Positions 1-8,689 of a stretch of DNA of 64,000 bases are shown piece by piece. Source of the stretch: Bacillota bacterium (GTDB lineage Bacteria > Bacillota > Clostridia > Christensenellales > SZUA-584); assembly GCA_023410595.1 (NCBI GenBank), contig JAEYPO010000001.1, positions 1 to 64,000 on the forward strand. The letters run 5' to 3'. Position 1 is the first letter of the stretch; every line of letters begins with the position of its first letter. The notes beneath the pieces were generated by a model that searched no databases, was not told where the DNA came from, and saw only the letters and a program-made list of their open reading frames with translations. Position numbers and translations under genes: made by a program.

Positions 1-1
1 G

Positions 2-112
2 AAAGTAAGTGAAGAAGAAGTCGCCGCGGTAGCGGAAAGCATCAACAATAGACCGCGGAAATGCCTTGGCTGGTTATCCCCTAATGAATTTTTGGCTAAG
101 TGTTGCACTTGA
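2..112 (+). CDS. IS30-family transposase, C-terminal end only (cut by window edge)
   Basis: The open frame runs in from the left edge and ends at a TGA. The last residues read NNRPRKCLGWLSPNEFLAK, which matches the conserved tail of IS30-type DDE transposases, where the motif N-x-RPRKxLGxxxPxE precedes the stop. The catalytic DDE residues would lie outside the window, so activity cannot be judged. The bases just after the stop probably contain the right end of the element, but no terminal inverted repeat can be confirmed without the left end. The call rests on about 36 residues. Confidence 0.6.
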   Translation, partial: KVSEEEVAAVAESINNRPRKCLGWLSPNEFLAKCCT

Positions 113-429
113 ATTGACAATCTGCCATGCTTCCCCCGTGGGGGAAGGCTTTGGCCTGACGGCTTTCGACCGAAGGGCTGAATCCCATGGAAAGTGTTTT
201 AAAGAAGGGGATTCTTCAGTCGCTTACGCTCCTTCAGAATGACACAAATACTTCTTTAACAACTAAGCTTCTCCTCACAGGAGGATGTCTGGCATTTATT
301 ACAACAAGTTATAGGCTTCTCCTTGAGGAGAAGCTGTCGCCGATAGGCGACTGATGAGGTGTTTCTTCATATCTGCGCCCCTCATCCGGCGCTTCGCACC
401 ACCTTCCCCCAAGGGGGAAGGCTTATTTT
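113..429. repeat. Gene-free stretch made of short palindromic repeats
   Basis: No gene is seen. The stretch holds several small palindromes: CTTCCCCC/GGGGGAAGG arms near 128-150 and 400-424, a unit with 'attcttcagtcgct' and 'ccttcagaatgaca' at 208-244, and a hairpin 'cttctcc...ggagaag' followed by 'ctgatgaggtg' at 315-361. Related copies occur at 29429, 31817 and 44722. The open frames crossing this stretch look like chance frames through repeats. It separates the IS remnant from the convergent end of the aro operon. Confidence 0.6.
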
Positions 430-876
430 CTATTCCTCGCTGCAGCGCTCTATATACCTTACAAGCCCTTCGACGGCGAGGCGGTACGAATCGAACCCAA
501 GGCCGGAGATTTGTCCTATGCAGCCCGCGGCGGTCACAGACGTGTGCCGGAAATCCTCGCGCCCGGCGATGTTCGAGATATGCACCTCCACAGCGGGCAA
601 GTTCACGGCTTTCAGCGCGTCGAGCAACGCTATGCTGTAGTGCGTGTAAGCCCCGGGGTTTATCACGATACCGTCGTACACATCCCTTGCCTGCTGAATC
701 TTCGTTACCATTTCGCCTTCTATATTCGACTGCCACACGTCTATAGTCACGCCGAGCTCGCGCGCAAGCGCGTCCAGCGAAGCGGCTAGCGCCTTATAGT
801 CCTGTCTGCCGTAAACGTCCGGCTCCCTTATGCCCAGCAGATTGATGTTGGGCCCGTTTACCACGAGTATGTTCAT
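430..876 (-). CDS. aroQ: 3-dehydroquinate dehydratase, type II
   Basis: Catalyses the third shikimate step, dehydration of 3-dehydroquinate to 3-dehydroshikimate, in the cytosol. The 148-residue length is usual for the dodecameric type II enzyme. Visible motifs are the N-terminal VNGPNINLLG, the flexible-loop region with R and Y (REPDVYGRQ), NPGAYTHYS, and EVHISNIAGREDFR with the catalytic His. The ATG at 876 lies 7 bases after GGAGG and overlaps the stop of the preceding gene in a TGATG arrangement. An in-frame GTG at 879 is the alternative. It is the last gene of the aro operon, so all steps of the pathway are encoded together. No separate type I aroD is present in the window. Confidence 0.95.
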   Translation of the reverse strand: MNILVVNGPNINLLGIREPDVYGRQDYKALAASLDALARELGVTIDVWQSNIEGEMVTKIQQARDVYDGIVINPGAYTHYSIALLDALKAVNLPAVEVHISNIAGREDFRHTSVTAAGCIGQISGLGFDSYRLAVEGLVRYIERCSEE

Positions 877-2201
877 CACATGTCCTCCAAAACTTCTATT
901 ATCTTCTGAGCGCAGCCCTCCGCGCCGTATGAATTATCGGTTATTATATCAGCGTATTGTTTATACAGGCCATGCCGCAGCTTATAGAGCGCGGCTATTG
1001 CATCCCTGCCTCCCGCGAGCAGCGGCCGTCCCGACGTATCCGTATCTTCGAGCAGCGCTTCGAGCGGCCGGTCGAGAAACACAACGGTGCCCGTTTCCCT
1101 AAGCGCATCCATATTGCGCCCGTCGAGTATTATGCCCCCGCCCGTAGATATTACGGCGCCATGGGCCGCCGCAGCCTTCTTTGCCGCTTCGCGCTCGTAT
1201 GCTCTGAATGTCTCTTCGCCCCCGGCATTGAATATGTCGGGTATGGGGCCGTGCTCCTGCTCTACCATCGCGTCCGTGTCTATAAACTCCATGCCGAGCC
1301 TGCCCGCAAGCAGCCTGCCCACCGTAGTCTTTCCGCTGCCCGGCATGCCCGTGAGCACGATGTTCGGCTTATATACTACGCGGAGCATGTGCCGGTAAAC
1401 GCTGTCGTATATAATGCCGCCGTATGTTTGTCCGTTCCATATCTCCTGCGCCTTGACGGCTTGGGCGCACAGCATACCTAGGCCGTTCACGGCTTTTATG
1501 CCAAGGGCCTGCGCATGAGCGAGCAGCTTAGTCGTAGCAGGGTTGTATATGAGGTCTACGACGCTGCCGCATTTTTGTATGACGTCTGCCGTCACGGGGC
1601 AGCCGTCCGGGTGGGGAGACATGCCCACAGGCGTAGTGTTTATAAGCACGCCTATACTGCCGAGAGAATCCAGCGCTTCGTAGCTTACCGCTCCGGAAAC
1701 TTCCGTGCTCTCCGGCGAGCGGCTGGCCGCAATTACACGCTGCGCTCCCATGTCCCGCGCGAGCTTTAGCGCGCACCGCGCAGCGCCGCCCGTGCCGAGT
1801 ATCACGACGCTTCTTCCTTTTATTTCGATATCCGACGAATCGAGCAGCGTCTTTAAGCCGAAGTAGTCCGTATTGTACCCGAGCCTCCTGCCGCCTTTGA
1901 AAATTATCGTGTTGACGGAGCCTATTGCCTCCGCTTCGGGGGACAGCTCGCTTAGGTACTTTATTACCTCTGTCTTATAAGGTATCGTGACGTTTATGCC
2001 GATATAGCCCTCACGCTCCAGCCTGCCAAGCAGCGCCTCTATATCGTACCGACGCGCCTCGAAAAGCTCGTAGCTTCCCTCCGTGCCGGTGAGCCGCCAG
2101 AACTTGTGATGTATTGCGGGCGAGAGGCTGTGCGACAGCTTTTCGCCCAGCAGCCCTGCTTTTATATAGGGTTTTAGAGAAGGCCGTGAGATGATAGTCA
2201 T
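876..2201 (-). CDS. aroE-aroK: Shikimate dehydrogenase - shikimate kinase fusion protein
   Basis: A 441-residue two-domain protein. Residues about 15-270 form an AroE-type NADPH-dependent shikimate dehydrogenase: GEKLSHSLSPAIHH, INVTIPYK with the catalytic Lys, SVNTI, NTDYFG, and the nucleotide-binding loop GTGGAARCALKLA. Residues about 278-441 form a shikimate kinase: the P-loop GMPGSGKTTVGR, DTDAMVE, the shikimate-binding STGGGI, and the lid-type R in SGRPLLA. Fused, it would turn 3-dehydroshikimate into shikimate 3-phosphate in two successive steps. Both active sites look intact. Its start overlaps the pheA stop by 4 bases (ATGA), indicating translational coupling. aroE and aroK are separate genes in most bacteria. 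Confidence 0.95.
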   Translation of the reverse strand: MTIISRPSLKPYIKAGLLGEKLSHSLSPAIHHKFWRLTGTEGSYELFEARRYDIEALLGRLEREGYIGINVTIPYKTEVIKYLSELSPEAEAIGSVNTIIFKGGRRLGYNTDYFGLKTLLDSSDIEIKGRSVVILGTGGAARCALKLARDMGAQRVIAASRSPESTEVSGAVSYEALDSLGSIGVLINTTPVGMSPHPDGCPVTADVIQKCGSVVDLIYNPATTKLLAHAQALGIKAVNGLGMLCAQAVKAQEIWNGQTYGGIIYDSVYRHMLRVVYKPNIVLTGMPGSGKTTVGRLLAGRLGMEFIDTDAMVEQEHGPIPDIFNAGGEETFRAYEREAAKKAAAAHGAVISTGGGIILDGRNMDALRETGTVVFLDRPLEALLEDTDTSGRPLLAGGRDAIAALYKLRHGLYKQYADIITDNSYGAEGCAQKIIEVLEDM

Positions 2202-3319
2202 GGCAGCACCGCCTCGCGCTTGTAGCTGCCGAGGTATATATAGTCTGCGGCGGCTTTCTTTAAGTTGTCTATGGTCTCCGCTATGCCTTTGTCGTATACG
2301 CTGCCCTCAAAGTCGAGATGGAACATGTACTCGAACGGCTTATCTTTTATGGGGCGAGACTCGAGCTTAAGTATGTTGACGCCGCCTTTTTGCAATATGT
2401 TTAATATCTCGCACAGCGAGCCCGGCCTGTGCTCCACCATGAATACTATGCTCGTCTTGTCGCACGCTTCGCTTTCGCAGAGCTGCTTCGCTACTGCCAC
2501 GAACCGCGTGCAGTTGCCGTCGCTGTTCTGTATGTTTTCGGCCAGCACCTCAAGGCCATAGATGTCCGCGGCTTTCGAGGACGCGATGCACGCGACGCCG
2601 GCGTCCCCCGCTTGCGCCACTGTGCTCGCGGCCTGCGCCGTGCTTAAGGAGGGGCGCGTCTCTATGCCGGGACGCGCCGCGAGGAATGCGCTGCACTGCC
2701 CGAACGGCTCGGGGTGCGAATACACGACTTTTATCTCGCCCGGTTTTGCGCCTTTTATGCCCAGCAGGCTTTGCCGCACCTTGAGCAGCTTTTCCGCGAC
2801 GATATAAAACCCGTACTTCGCGAGCAGGTCGACGACGGCCGTTATGCTGCCCGTTTCGGTGTTCTCGGCGGGAAGCATGGCAATGCTAATCTCGCCCGTT
2901 TTGAGCCCCTCGAATATGGCGGCGAACGTATCGTAGCTTATAAGCTCGCAATTCCCGTACGCTTCCTCCGCCGCGGTGTGCGAGAATGAGCCCGGTATGC
3001 CGAGGTATCCTACGCGCTCTGCAAGCGCGGAAGAGGGCGGGGGAGTCATCAGCCTTGCTTCCGATGTTTTGCTGATATCCATAATCGAGCGGAAAAACGC
3101 TTTCGTCTGTTCGCCGTATCCCTTGTTATTAAGCCGCGAGACGACGCGCTCTAAAACCGCGCGTTCGCGCGCGCTGTCTAATACCTCTTTGCCGTAGGCG
3201 CTCTTTACGAGCGCTACTTCGGCCACTGCGTCCATTCGTTGCTCAAACAGAGCGGTAAGCTTTTCGTCTATGTCGTCTATTGTTGAGCGCAGCGCGCTTA
3301 TCTCATCGTCGTATCCCAT
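2198..3319 (-). CDS. pheA: Bifunctional chorismate mutase / prephenate dehydratase (P-protein)
   Basis: Commits chorismate to phenylalanine through prephenate and phenylpyruvate. About 373 residues in three parts: an AroQ-type chorismate mutase helix bundle (residues about 1-85, 'ALRSTIDDIDEKL', 'ALFEQRM'), a prephenate dehydratase domain (about 95-280, 'GIPGSFSHTAAEEAY', 'NCTRFVAVAK' with the catalytic TRF motif), and a C-terminal ACT domain (about 295-370) with the phenylalanine-binding ESRP motif. Feedback inhibition by Phe is therefore expected. The frame stays open to 3400, but GGAGG sits 6 bases before the ATG at 3319, which overlaps the aroC stop. The ATG at 3322 is the alternative. 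Confidence 0.93.
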   Translation of the reverse strand: MGYDDEISALRSTIDDIDEKLTALFEQRMDAVAEVALVKSAYGKEVLDSARERAVLERVVSRLNNKGYGEQTKAFFRSIMDISKTSEARLMTPPPSSALAERVGYLGIPGSFSHTAAEEAYGNCELISYDTFAAIFEGLKTGEISIAMLPAENTETGSITAVVDLLAKYGFYIVAEKLLKVRQSLLGIKGAKPGEIKVVYSHPEPFGQCSAFLAARPGIETRPSLSTAQAASTVAQAGDAGVACIASSKAADIYGLEVLAENIQNSDGNCTRFVAVAKQLCESEACDKTSIVFMVEHRPGSLCEILNILQKGGVNILKLESRPIKDKPFEYMFHLDFEGSVYDKGIAETIDNLKKAAADYIYLGSYKREAVLP

Positions 3320-4392
3320 CATAAACCTCCGGCCATAATGTCGAGTATCGCGAGCAGCGCCGCCGCTTCCACGACGGGTACGGCACGCGGCACGATGCAC
3401 GGGTCGTGCCTGCCCTTGATTTCTATAGTCTCCGGCTCCATAGTCTTCAGGTTAACGGTGCGCTGCGGCTTCGATATCGATGGCGTAGGTTTTATTACCA
3501 CTTCGAACACCACCGGCATGCCGTTGGTTATGCCGCCGAGTATTCCGCCATTGTTGTTAGTGCTTGCAGCCAGCTTTCCATCCTTGATTATATATTCGTC
3601 GTTTGCCTCGCTGCCGCGCATATCCGCAAATGAAGCACCCGCGCCGAACGATAAGCCCTTTACTGCGGGTATGGCAAAAAGTATGGAGGAAAGAGCGCTC
3701 TCCACGCCTCCGAAATACTCCGCGCCCAGCCCCGCGGGCAAGCCGCATACGGCGCACTCAACAACGCCACCCACCGAATCGCCGTCCGCCGCTGCCTGCG
3801 CTATGCGCCTTTCCATTTCATCTTGCTTCGAGGTGTCTATAAGCGGGAAGCGCGAGCTTTTAAGCGCGTCCGCCTGTTCGCGCGTTACCTCGGTTTTATC
3901 GAACGCTTTGTCGTCCACGCCCGCAAGGCGCTTTATGTGCGCTGCGGCGTATACGCCCTTTGCTTCGAGCATCTGAGCCGCCACCGCGCCTGCGAACACG
4001 AGCGGGGCAGTGAGCCTGCCCGAGAAAGCGCCGCCGCCGCGCGCGTCGTTAAAGCCGCCGTAACGCGCATATGCTGTATAGTCGGCGTGGCCGGGACGGT
4101 TTAAGCCTTCGGGATAGTCGCCGGAGTGCGCGTTTGTGTTTTCGCACAGCGCGCACAGCGGAGCGCCCGTAGTGCATCCATATAGCACGCCGCTTACGAT
4201 ATTAAATATATCGGCTTCGCCGCGCTTTGTGGACCACGTTTCACCTCCTGCCTTGCGCCTTTCCAGCATTGCCTTGATTTTTTCCATGTCGAGCGGGAAG
4301 CCGGGCTTAAGGCCGCTCAGTACGACGCCTATCGCCTTGCCGTGAGATTCCCCGAATATGTCCACCGTGATATTTTTTCCCCAAACGCTCAT
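3319..4392 (-). CDS. aroC: Chorismate synthase
   Basis: Converts 5-enolpyruvylshikimate 3-phosphate to chorismate with reduced FMN. The 357-residue length is normal. Family signatures seen are GESHGKAIGVVLSGLKPG near the N terminus, the flavin-site stretch HADYTAYARYG followed by DARGGGAFSGRLTAPLV, and the C-terminal GRHDPCIVPRAVPVVEA. A GGGAGGG ribosome-binding site precedes the ATG, which overlaps the end of aroA by 4 bases. Lies between aroA and pheA in the operon, matching the reaction order at the chorismate branch point. No flavin reductase is adjacent, although a flavin reductase-like gene lies at 20.7 kb. Confidence 0.97.
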   Translation of the reverse strand: MSVWGKNITVDIFGESHGKAIGVVLSGLKPGFPLDMEKIKAMLERRKAGGETWSTKRGEADIFNIVSGVLYGCTTGAPLCALCENTNAHSGDYPEGLNRPGHADYTAYARYGGFNDARGGGAFSGRLTAPLVFAGAVAAQMLEAKGVYAAAHIKRLAGVDDKAFDKTEVTREQADALKSSRFPLIDTSKQDEMERRIAQAAADGDSVGGVVECAVCGLPAGLGAEYFGGVESALSSILFAIPAVKGLSFGAGASFADMRGSEANDEYIIKDGKLAASTNNNGGILGGITNGMPVVFEVVIKPTPSISKPQRTVNLKTMEPETIEIKGRHDPCIVPRAVPVVEAAALLAILDIMAGGL

Positions 4393-5651
4393 ACACGCCC
4401 TCCCAAAGCTTTCAGGTCTTCAAAAAACGCGGGGTACGACTTTGCGGCGCACTCCGCCCCGCTTATCGTTACTCCGCTTTCGCTGCGCAGCGCCATTATG
4501 GCAAACGCCATCGCAATGCGGTGGTCGCCGAATGAGTCGATTTCTCCGCCGCGCAGAGCGCCTCCGTTTATTACGAGCGCGTCCTCGCGCTCTACTGTTT
4601 CAACGCCGATACTGTTAAGGTTGACGCTTAAGGCTTTCAGCCTGTCGGATTCCTTTATGCGCAGCCTCGCCGCGCCCGTTATGTTTGTTACGCCCTGCGC
4701 GAACGCTGCCGCTGCCGCTATGGGCGGCACGAGGTCGGGACACTGCGACACGTCTATGTCGGCGCCGTGAAGCTTTGATTGCCTTACGCGAAGCACGCCG
4801 TCCGTCTGCATGATATCCGCGCCCATGCGCCGCAGTATGTCGACTATAGCGCGGTCGGGTTGCAGCGAACGCGCGCGCAGGCCTTGTATCGTTAAGTCTC
4901 CCGTAAGCGCCGCGCCCGCTATAAAGAACGCCGCCTGCGAGTAATCGCCCTCTACGGAAATATCGCGCGGCCTGTACGTCTGGTTTGCTTCTATTATATA
5001 AGTGCTGCCGCGCTGCTTTATATCCACTCCGAACGCTTTAAGAGTGTCAAGCGTCATGTCGACGTAGCCTTTGGATTCGAAATTGCCCGTTACGGTTATT
5101 GTTGAAGCGCCGCCGAGCAGAGGCAACGCAAACAGCATCCCCGTTATATACTGCGAGCTAACGCCGCCGTCTATGATGTACTCGTCGCTCCCGAGAGTGC
5201 CGGAGACGGCGAGGGGGAGGCTTAAGTTTTCCGGCTTGCTGTAACGTAAGCCCTGCTCATTAAATATGCGTATATACTCGCCTATAGGCCTTTGAGGCAG
5301 CCGCCCGCGTCCCGAGAAAGTCTTGCGGCCTTCCAGCGCGCACGCAATGGGTATCATAAAGCGCAGCGTCGAGCCGGACTCCGCGCAGTCTATGAGCGCT
5401 TCGCCTGCTATGTTCATGCCGCCGCCTATGCGCAGCTTATTGTACCTGCCCCAAGGCTCTACGGTTACAGAGCACCCAAGGGCTTCGCACGCCCCGGCGG
5501 TCGCCGTGATATCGCTCGACATATCGACGTTCTCTATGACGCTGCGGCCGCGGGCGAGCGCCGCGGCTATCACCGCGCGGTGCGCCGCGCTCTTGGACGG
5601 GGGAGCGGTATAAACGCCGCCGAGCGTTGAAGGAAATACGATGGTATTCAT
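4389..5651 (-). CDS. aroA: 3-phosphoshikimate 1-carboxyvinyltransferase (EPSP synthase)
   Basis: Transfers enolpyruvyl from PEP to shikimate 3-phosphate. 420 residues with the two-lobed inside-out barrel signatures: PPSKSAAHRAVIAAALA at the N terminus (PSKS shikimate-phosphate site), ESGSTLRFMIPIA in place of the usual N-[AG]-GT-xxR motif, GRGRLPQRP, SSQYITGMLFALPLLGG, and C-terminal RIKESDRLKAL and SFGDHRIAMAFAI. The motif at residues about 88-99 reads CAESGSTLRF instead of the GNAGT form of many class I enzymes, suggesting a divergent PEP-site loop of the class II type. RBS AAAGGA lies just before the ATG, and the end overlaps aroC by 4 bases. Confidence 0.96.
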   Translation of the reverse strand: MNTIVFPSTLGGVYTAPPSKSAAHRAVIAAALARGRSVIENVDMSSDITATAGACEALGCSVTVEPWGRYNKLRIGGGMNIAGEALIDCAESGSTLRFMIPIACALEGRKTFSGRGRLPQRPIGEYIRIFNEQGLRYSKPENLSLPLAVSGTLGSDEYIIDGGVSSQYITGMLFALPLLGGASTITVTGNFESKGYVDMTLDTLKAFGVDIKQRGSTYIIEANQTYRPRDISVEGDYSQAAFFIAGAALTGDLTIQGLRARSLQPDRAIVDILRRMGADIMQTDGVLRVRQSKLHGADIDVSQCPDLVPPIAAAAAFAQGVTNITGAARLRIKESDRLKALSVNLNSIGVETVEREDALVINGGALRGGEIDSFGDHRIAMAFAIMALRSESGVTISGAECAAKSYPAFFEDLKALGGRV

Positions 5652-6724
5652 ACGCTGTCCTTTAAGTATTCCGCCATGGCGTCTTTGTCTATCGGGCTTA
5701 AGAATGATACTCCCGGCTCGCTGAGCAGTACTAAGTTGAGCCTGCCGCTTATGTTCTTCTTGTCGACGAATATGCCCTCGAGTATTTCATGCGTGTCGAA
5801 ACCGCCAAGGCAGCAGGGGAGCCCGTACTTGCGCAGCAGGTGTATAATGTGCGCCGCCGTGCCCGTCTTCGTCTGTCCCATGCGTTCGCTGGCTTTGGTT
5901 ATAGACGCCATACCGCGCGCGACCGCCTGCCCGTGCGTGATGTGGCTGCCGTTCTTCGCGCAGACGCGCTCGAGGGAGTGCCCTATAGTGTGGCCGAAGT
6001 TAAGAGCCATGCGTTCGCCCCTGTCCTTTTCGTCCGCCTCGACGAGATCGCGCTTTATTTCGAGGCAGCGCTTAATCAGCGGTCCGAGTTCGGGCGATTG
6101 CGCGGTTATATTCTCCGCTTCCAGCGTTTCAAGTATCTCTTTGTCTTTTATGAAGCCGTATTTTATCACTTCGGCCATGCCGCCTGAAAAATCCTCGTCA
6201 TTCAGCGTTTGCAGCACTTGGGGGTCTATATATACCGCGTCGGGGTGATGGAACGCGCCGACGAGATTTTTGCCCTCTGGTATATTAACGGCGGTTTTGC
6301 CGCCCACCGAGCTGTCTACCTGCGCAAGCAGCGTCGTCGGTATCTGCACGTAACGTATGCCGCGCAGGTAAGCAGACGCGGCGAACCCCGCCAAATCGCC
6401 CGCAACACCTCCGCCCAGCGCTATTATCAAGTCGGTGCGCGTAAACTTAAGCTGCGCGAGGCGGCTTTGTATATACGAAAAATTCGTAAGGCTCTTCGTG
6501 CTCTCGCCGGGAGGCAGCGCTATAACGTCGTGCGTTATGCCGGCCGCGTCGAGCCCCGCCGAGAGCTGACCGCCATAGATATTCCAAACGTTTGTATCGG
6601 TTATCACCGCAAACCGGCTGTTTGGGTACTTAAGCCTCAGCCATTCGGGAATGTCCCTTATGATGCCGCGCTCTATAAGCACGCTGTATTTGTGCTGCCC
6701 TGCATTTATGTTCAATACTTCCAT
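5648..6724 (-). CDS. aroB: 3-dehydroquinate synthase
   Basis: Makes 3-dehydroquinate from DAHP, using NAD and a divalent metal. 358 residues, typical length. Seen are the NAD-binding Rossmann part with PPGESTKSLTNF and ALGGGVAGDLAGFAAS, the substrate-site PTTLLAQVDSSVGGKTAVN, and metal ligands in AEVIKYG, GHTIGHSLE and the HGQAVARGM stretch. GGAG precedes the ATG by 6 bases, the start lies 1 base from the tyrA stop, and the 3' end overlaps aroA by 4 bases. All catalytic motifs look intact. Confidence 0.97.
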   Translation of the reverse strand: MEVLNINAGQHKYSVLIERGIIRDIPEWLRLKYPNSRFAVITDTNVWNIYGGQLSAGLDAAGITHDVIALPPGESTKSLTNFSYIQSRLAQLKFTRTDLIIALGGGVAGDLAGFAASAYLRGIRYVQIPTTLLAQVDSSVGGKTAVNIPEGKNLVGAFHHPDAVYIDPQVLQTLNDEDFSGGMAEVIKYGFIKDKEILETLEAENITAQSPELGPLIKRCLEIKRDLVEADEKDRGERMALNFGHTIGHSLERVCAKNGSHITHGQAVARGMASITKASERMGQTKTGTAAHIIHLLRKYGLPCCLGGFDTHEILEGIFVDKKNISGRLNLVLLSEPGVSFLSPIDKDAMAEYLKDSV

Positions 6725-6725
6725 G

Positions 6726-7586
6726 TCATTCTCCGTCTTTTGATATCTCTTTTATCAGTTCGTTAAGACTTGATTCGTCGCCATTTTCCAGCGCCTGCTC
6801 AAGCTTTGAGAGCGATTCTTTAAACTGCGATATGCTTTTTGTTATGTTGTCCCTGTTGCCCCAAAACAGCTCCGTCCACAGCGCGGGGCTAAGGCCTGCA
6901 ACGCGCGTAGCGGATTTATAGCTGCCGCCCGCGAACGGCTGCAACGCGCCGTCGCCCTCCATTGCCTTTATGGCCAGCGCTATTATGTGCGGCAGGTGGC
7001 TCACACGCGCTATCACCTCGTCGTGCCGCTTTGCGGAGAGCTCGCGTATGTCGCTGCAGCCGAGCGTCTTTTGCAGTATGCTCGCCCAAACGAGCGCGCT
7101 TATGCGCGTCTTCTTCGTCGGGGTGAATATGAGCACCGAGCCGCGCAGCAGCTCCGGGTCCGAGTGTTCGTACCCCGATTTCTCACTGCCCGCCATAGGG
7201 TGCAGCGAGAGCAGCTCGCGGTTTCCTTCGAGCGCCGCCGCCATATCGTCGATAACGCCGCTTTTTATGCCGCCCATCTCCGCGAATACGGCTCCGTCCT
7301 TAAGGCGGCTTTGCGCGCTGCGGCAAAATTCGACTGCGGCGGCGGGGGGGAGGCAGCATATAATCAGGTCGGATTCGGGCAGCGCGCTTATATCGGAATA
7401 TCCGGCGAGCAGCACGCCCTCGCTTACGGCGCTGCCAATAGCGCTCCTGTCGCTGTCAAATCCGTAAAGCTCACCGTACCCGGCGTTTTTAAGCGCCTTG
7501 GCTGCCGAGCCGCCTATTAGCCCCAGCCCGGCTATCAGTATGCGGGCTTCACTATTTCCGGCACCCCCATAAAATCGATCCTCCAT
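6726..7586 (-). CDS. tyrA: Prephenate dehydrogenase
   Basis: Oxidative decarboxylation of prephenate to 4-hydroxyphenylpyruvate, the tyrosine branch. 286 residues with an N-terminal Rossmann fold (IAGLGLIGGSAAKALKNAG, acidic residue in GFDSD) and the helical dimerisation half with the active-site stretches LHPMAGSEKSGYEHS and SHLPHIIALA. There is no C-terminal ACT domain, unlike some Bacillus TyrA proteins, so direct Tyr feedback may be weak or absent. Only 3 bases separate it from aroF. No clear ribosome-binding site precedes the ATG, so it may depend on coupling to aroF translation, and the exact start is less certain. Confidence 0.93.
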   Translation of the reverse strand: MEDRFYGGAGNSEARILIAGLGLIGGSAAKALKNAGYGELYGFDSDRSAIGSAVSEGVLLAGYSDISALPESDLIICCLPPAAAVEFCRSAQSRLKDGAVFAEMGGIKSGVIDDMAAALEGNRELLSLHPMAGSEKSGYEHSDPELLRGSVLIFTPTKKTRISALVWASILQKTLGCSDIRELSAKRHDEVIARVSHLPHIIALAIKAMEGDGALQPFAGGSYKSATRVAGLSPALWTELFWGNRDNITKSISQFKESLSKLEQALENGDESSLNELIKEISKDGE

Positions 7587-7589
7587 ATA

Positions 7590-8606
7590 TCAGATGGCCT
7601 TTCCCATTAGCTCCGCCGCCGCTCTTATTCTTTTAACGGCTTTGGAGAAATTATCGGGCAGCAGCGACTGCTGTCCGTCGGACAGCGCCTCGCCCGGCTG
7701 ATCGTGAACTTCTATTATAAGCCCGTCCGCGCCCGCGCATACCGCCGCCGCCGACAGCGGCTCTACCGCCCACCACAGGCCTGACGCGTGGCTCGGATCG
7801 ACTATTACGGGCAGATGGCTCAATTTCTTTACCACCGGCACGGCGCTTATATCGAGAGTGTTGCGCGTGTACGTCTCAAAAGTCCTTATGCCGCGCTCGC
7901 ACAGCACTACGTTCCTGTTTCCTCCCGAGAGCAGGTATTCGGACGACATGAGCCATTCCTCTATCGTTGCTGACATGCCGCGCTTGAGCATCACGGGCTT
8001 GCGGCACTTGCCGAGCTCCTGCAGCAGCGCGAAGTTCTGCATGTTGCGCGCGCCCACCTGTATTAGGTCTACCTTCTCCACGAACACGTCTATAAGATCC
8101 ACGCTCGTTATCTCGCTGACTATGGGCAGCCCCGTTTCCTTCTTGGCCGTCAGTAGAAAGTCGAGGCCTTCGAGCCCCAGGCCCTGGAACCTGTATGGGC
8201 TGGTGCGCGGCTTGAATGCGCCTCCGCGCAGCATGTTAGCGCCTGCCTCCTTCACTTTTTTCGCTATGGAAACTATCTGCTCTTCGCTTTCGACGGCGCA
8301 GGGCCCCGCTATAAGCGCCAGCCTGTCGCCTCCTATCTCGAAGCCTTCGCCTGAAACTACGGTGTTGTCGGGGTGGAACGCGCGGTTCACCTTCTTGTAA
8401 GGCTCCTGCACGCGCAGCACCTTTCTTACTACGTCCTGTTCTTCTATGGGGTCGATCTCTAGTGATGATGTGTCGCCAATAAGTCCCAATATGGAATAGT
8501 TTACACCATCCATGCGCTGTACTTCAAGATTGTATTCTTTTTCCAGCATGCTGATTAGTTCCTTTACCTTGCCCTGGTCCGCCTCCGGTTTAAGCACAAT
8601 TATCAT
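7590..8606 (-). CDS. aroF: 3-deoxy-7-phosphoheptulonate (DAHP) synthase, type I-beta with regulatory N-domain
   Basis: First shikimate step: condenses PEP and erythrose 4-phosphate. The 338 residues match the Thermotoga-type enzyme: an N-terminal ferredoxin-like/ACT-like domain (about 1-75, IIVLKPEADQGKVKELI) followed by a TIM barrel with IAGPCAVES, GGAFKPRTSPYRFQG, VGARNMQNF, LKRGM, CERGIRTFE and VDPSHASG (metal and phosphate ligands C, H, E, D). In characterised relatives the N-domain gives Tyr/Phe inhibition. GGAGG lies 5 bases before the chosen ATG, and the longer frame to 8624 has no such site. First structural gene of the operon, directly downstream of the attenuator. Confidence 0.95.
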   Translation of the reverse strand: MIIVLKPEADQGKVKELISMLEKEYNLEVQRMDGVNYSILGLIGDTSSLEIDPIEEQDVVRKVLRVQEPYKKVNRAFHPDNTVVSGEGFEIGGDRLALIAGPCAVESEEQIVSIAKKVKEAGANMLRGGAFKPRTSPYRFQGLGLEGLDFLLTAKKETGLPIVSEITSVDLIDVFVEKVDLIQVGARNMQNFALLQELGKCRKPVMLKRGMSATIEEWLMSSEYLLSGGNRNVVLCERGIRTFETYTRNTLDISAVPVVKKLSHLPVIVDPSHASGLWWAVEPLSAAAVCAGADGLIIEVHDQPGEALSDGQQSLLPDNFSKAVKRIRAAAELMGKAI

Positions 8607-8626
8607 ATATGCCTCCATTAACAAAT

Positions 8627-8655
8627 TAAAAGGGAGCCCGGTTATGAGCTCCCTT
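8627..8655 (-). terminator. Intrinsic terminator of the aro leader (attenuator)
   Basis: Read on the minus strand, AAGGGAGC and GCTCCCTT form an 8-bp stem around a 10-base loop, followed directly by a T run. It lies only about 20 bases before the aroF start and after the leader promoter, so it must stop transcription within the leader if it acts. Its 5' arm and loop (8640-8648, ggttatgag) are complementary at 8 of 9 positions to 8689-8697 at the end of the leader ORF. The two pairings exclude each other, giving a terminator/antiterminator switch. Confidence 0.8.
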
Positions 8656-8689
8656 AAGTTTCAAGTATTTACCTAATAGTATCAGCAAC

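Noticed and set aside
299..746. Several overlapping frames of 90-145 codons on both strands
   Set aside because: They run through palindromic repeats and the aroQ gene antisense, and show no family motif.
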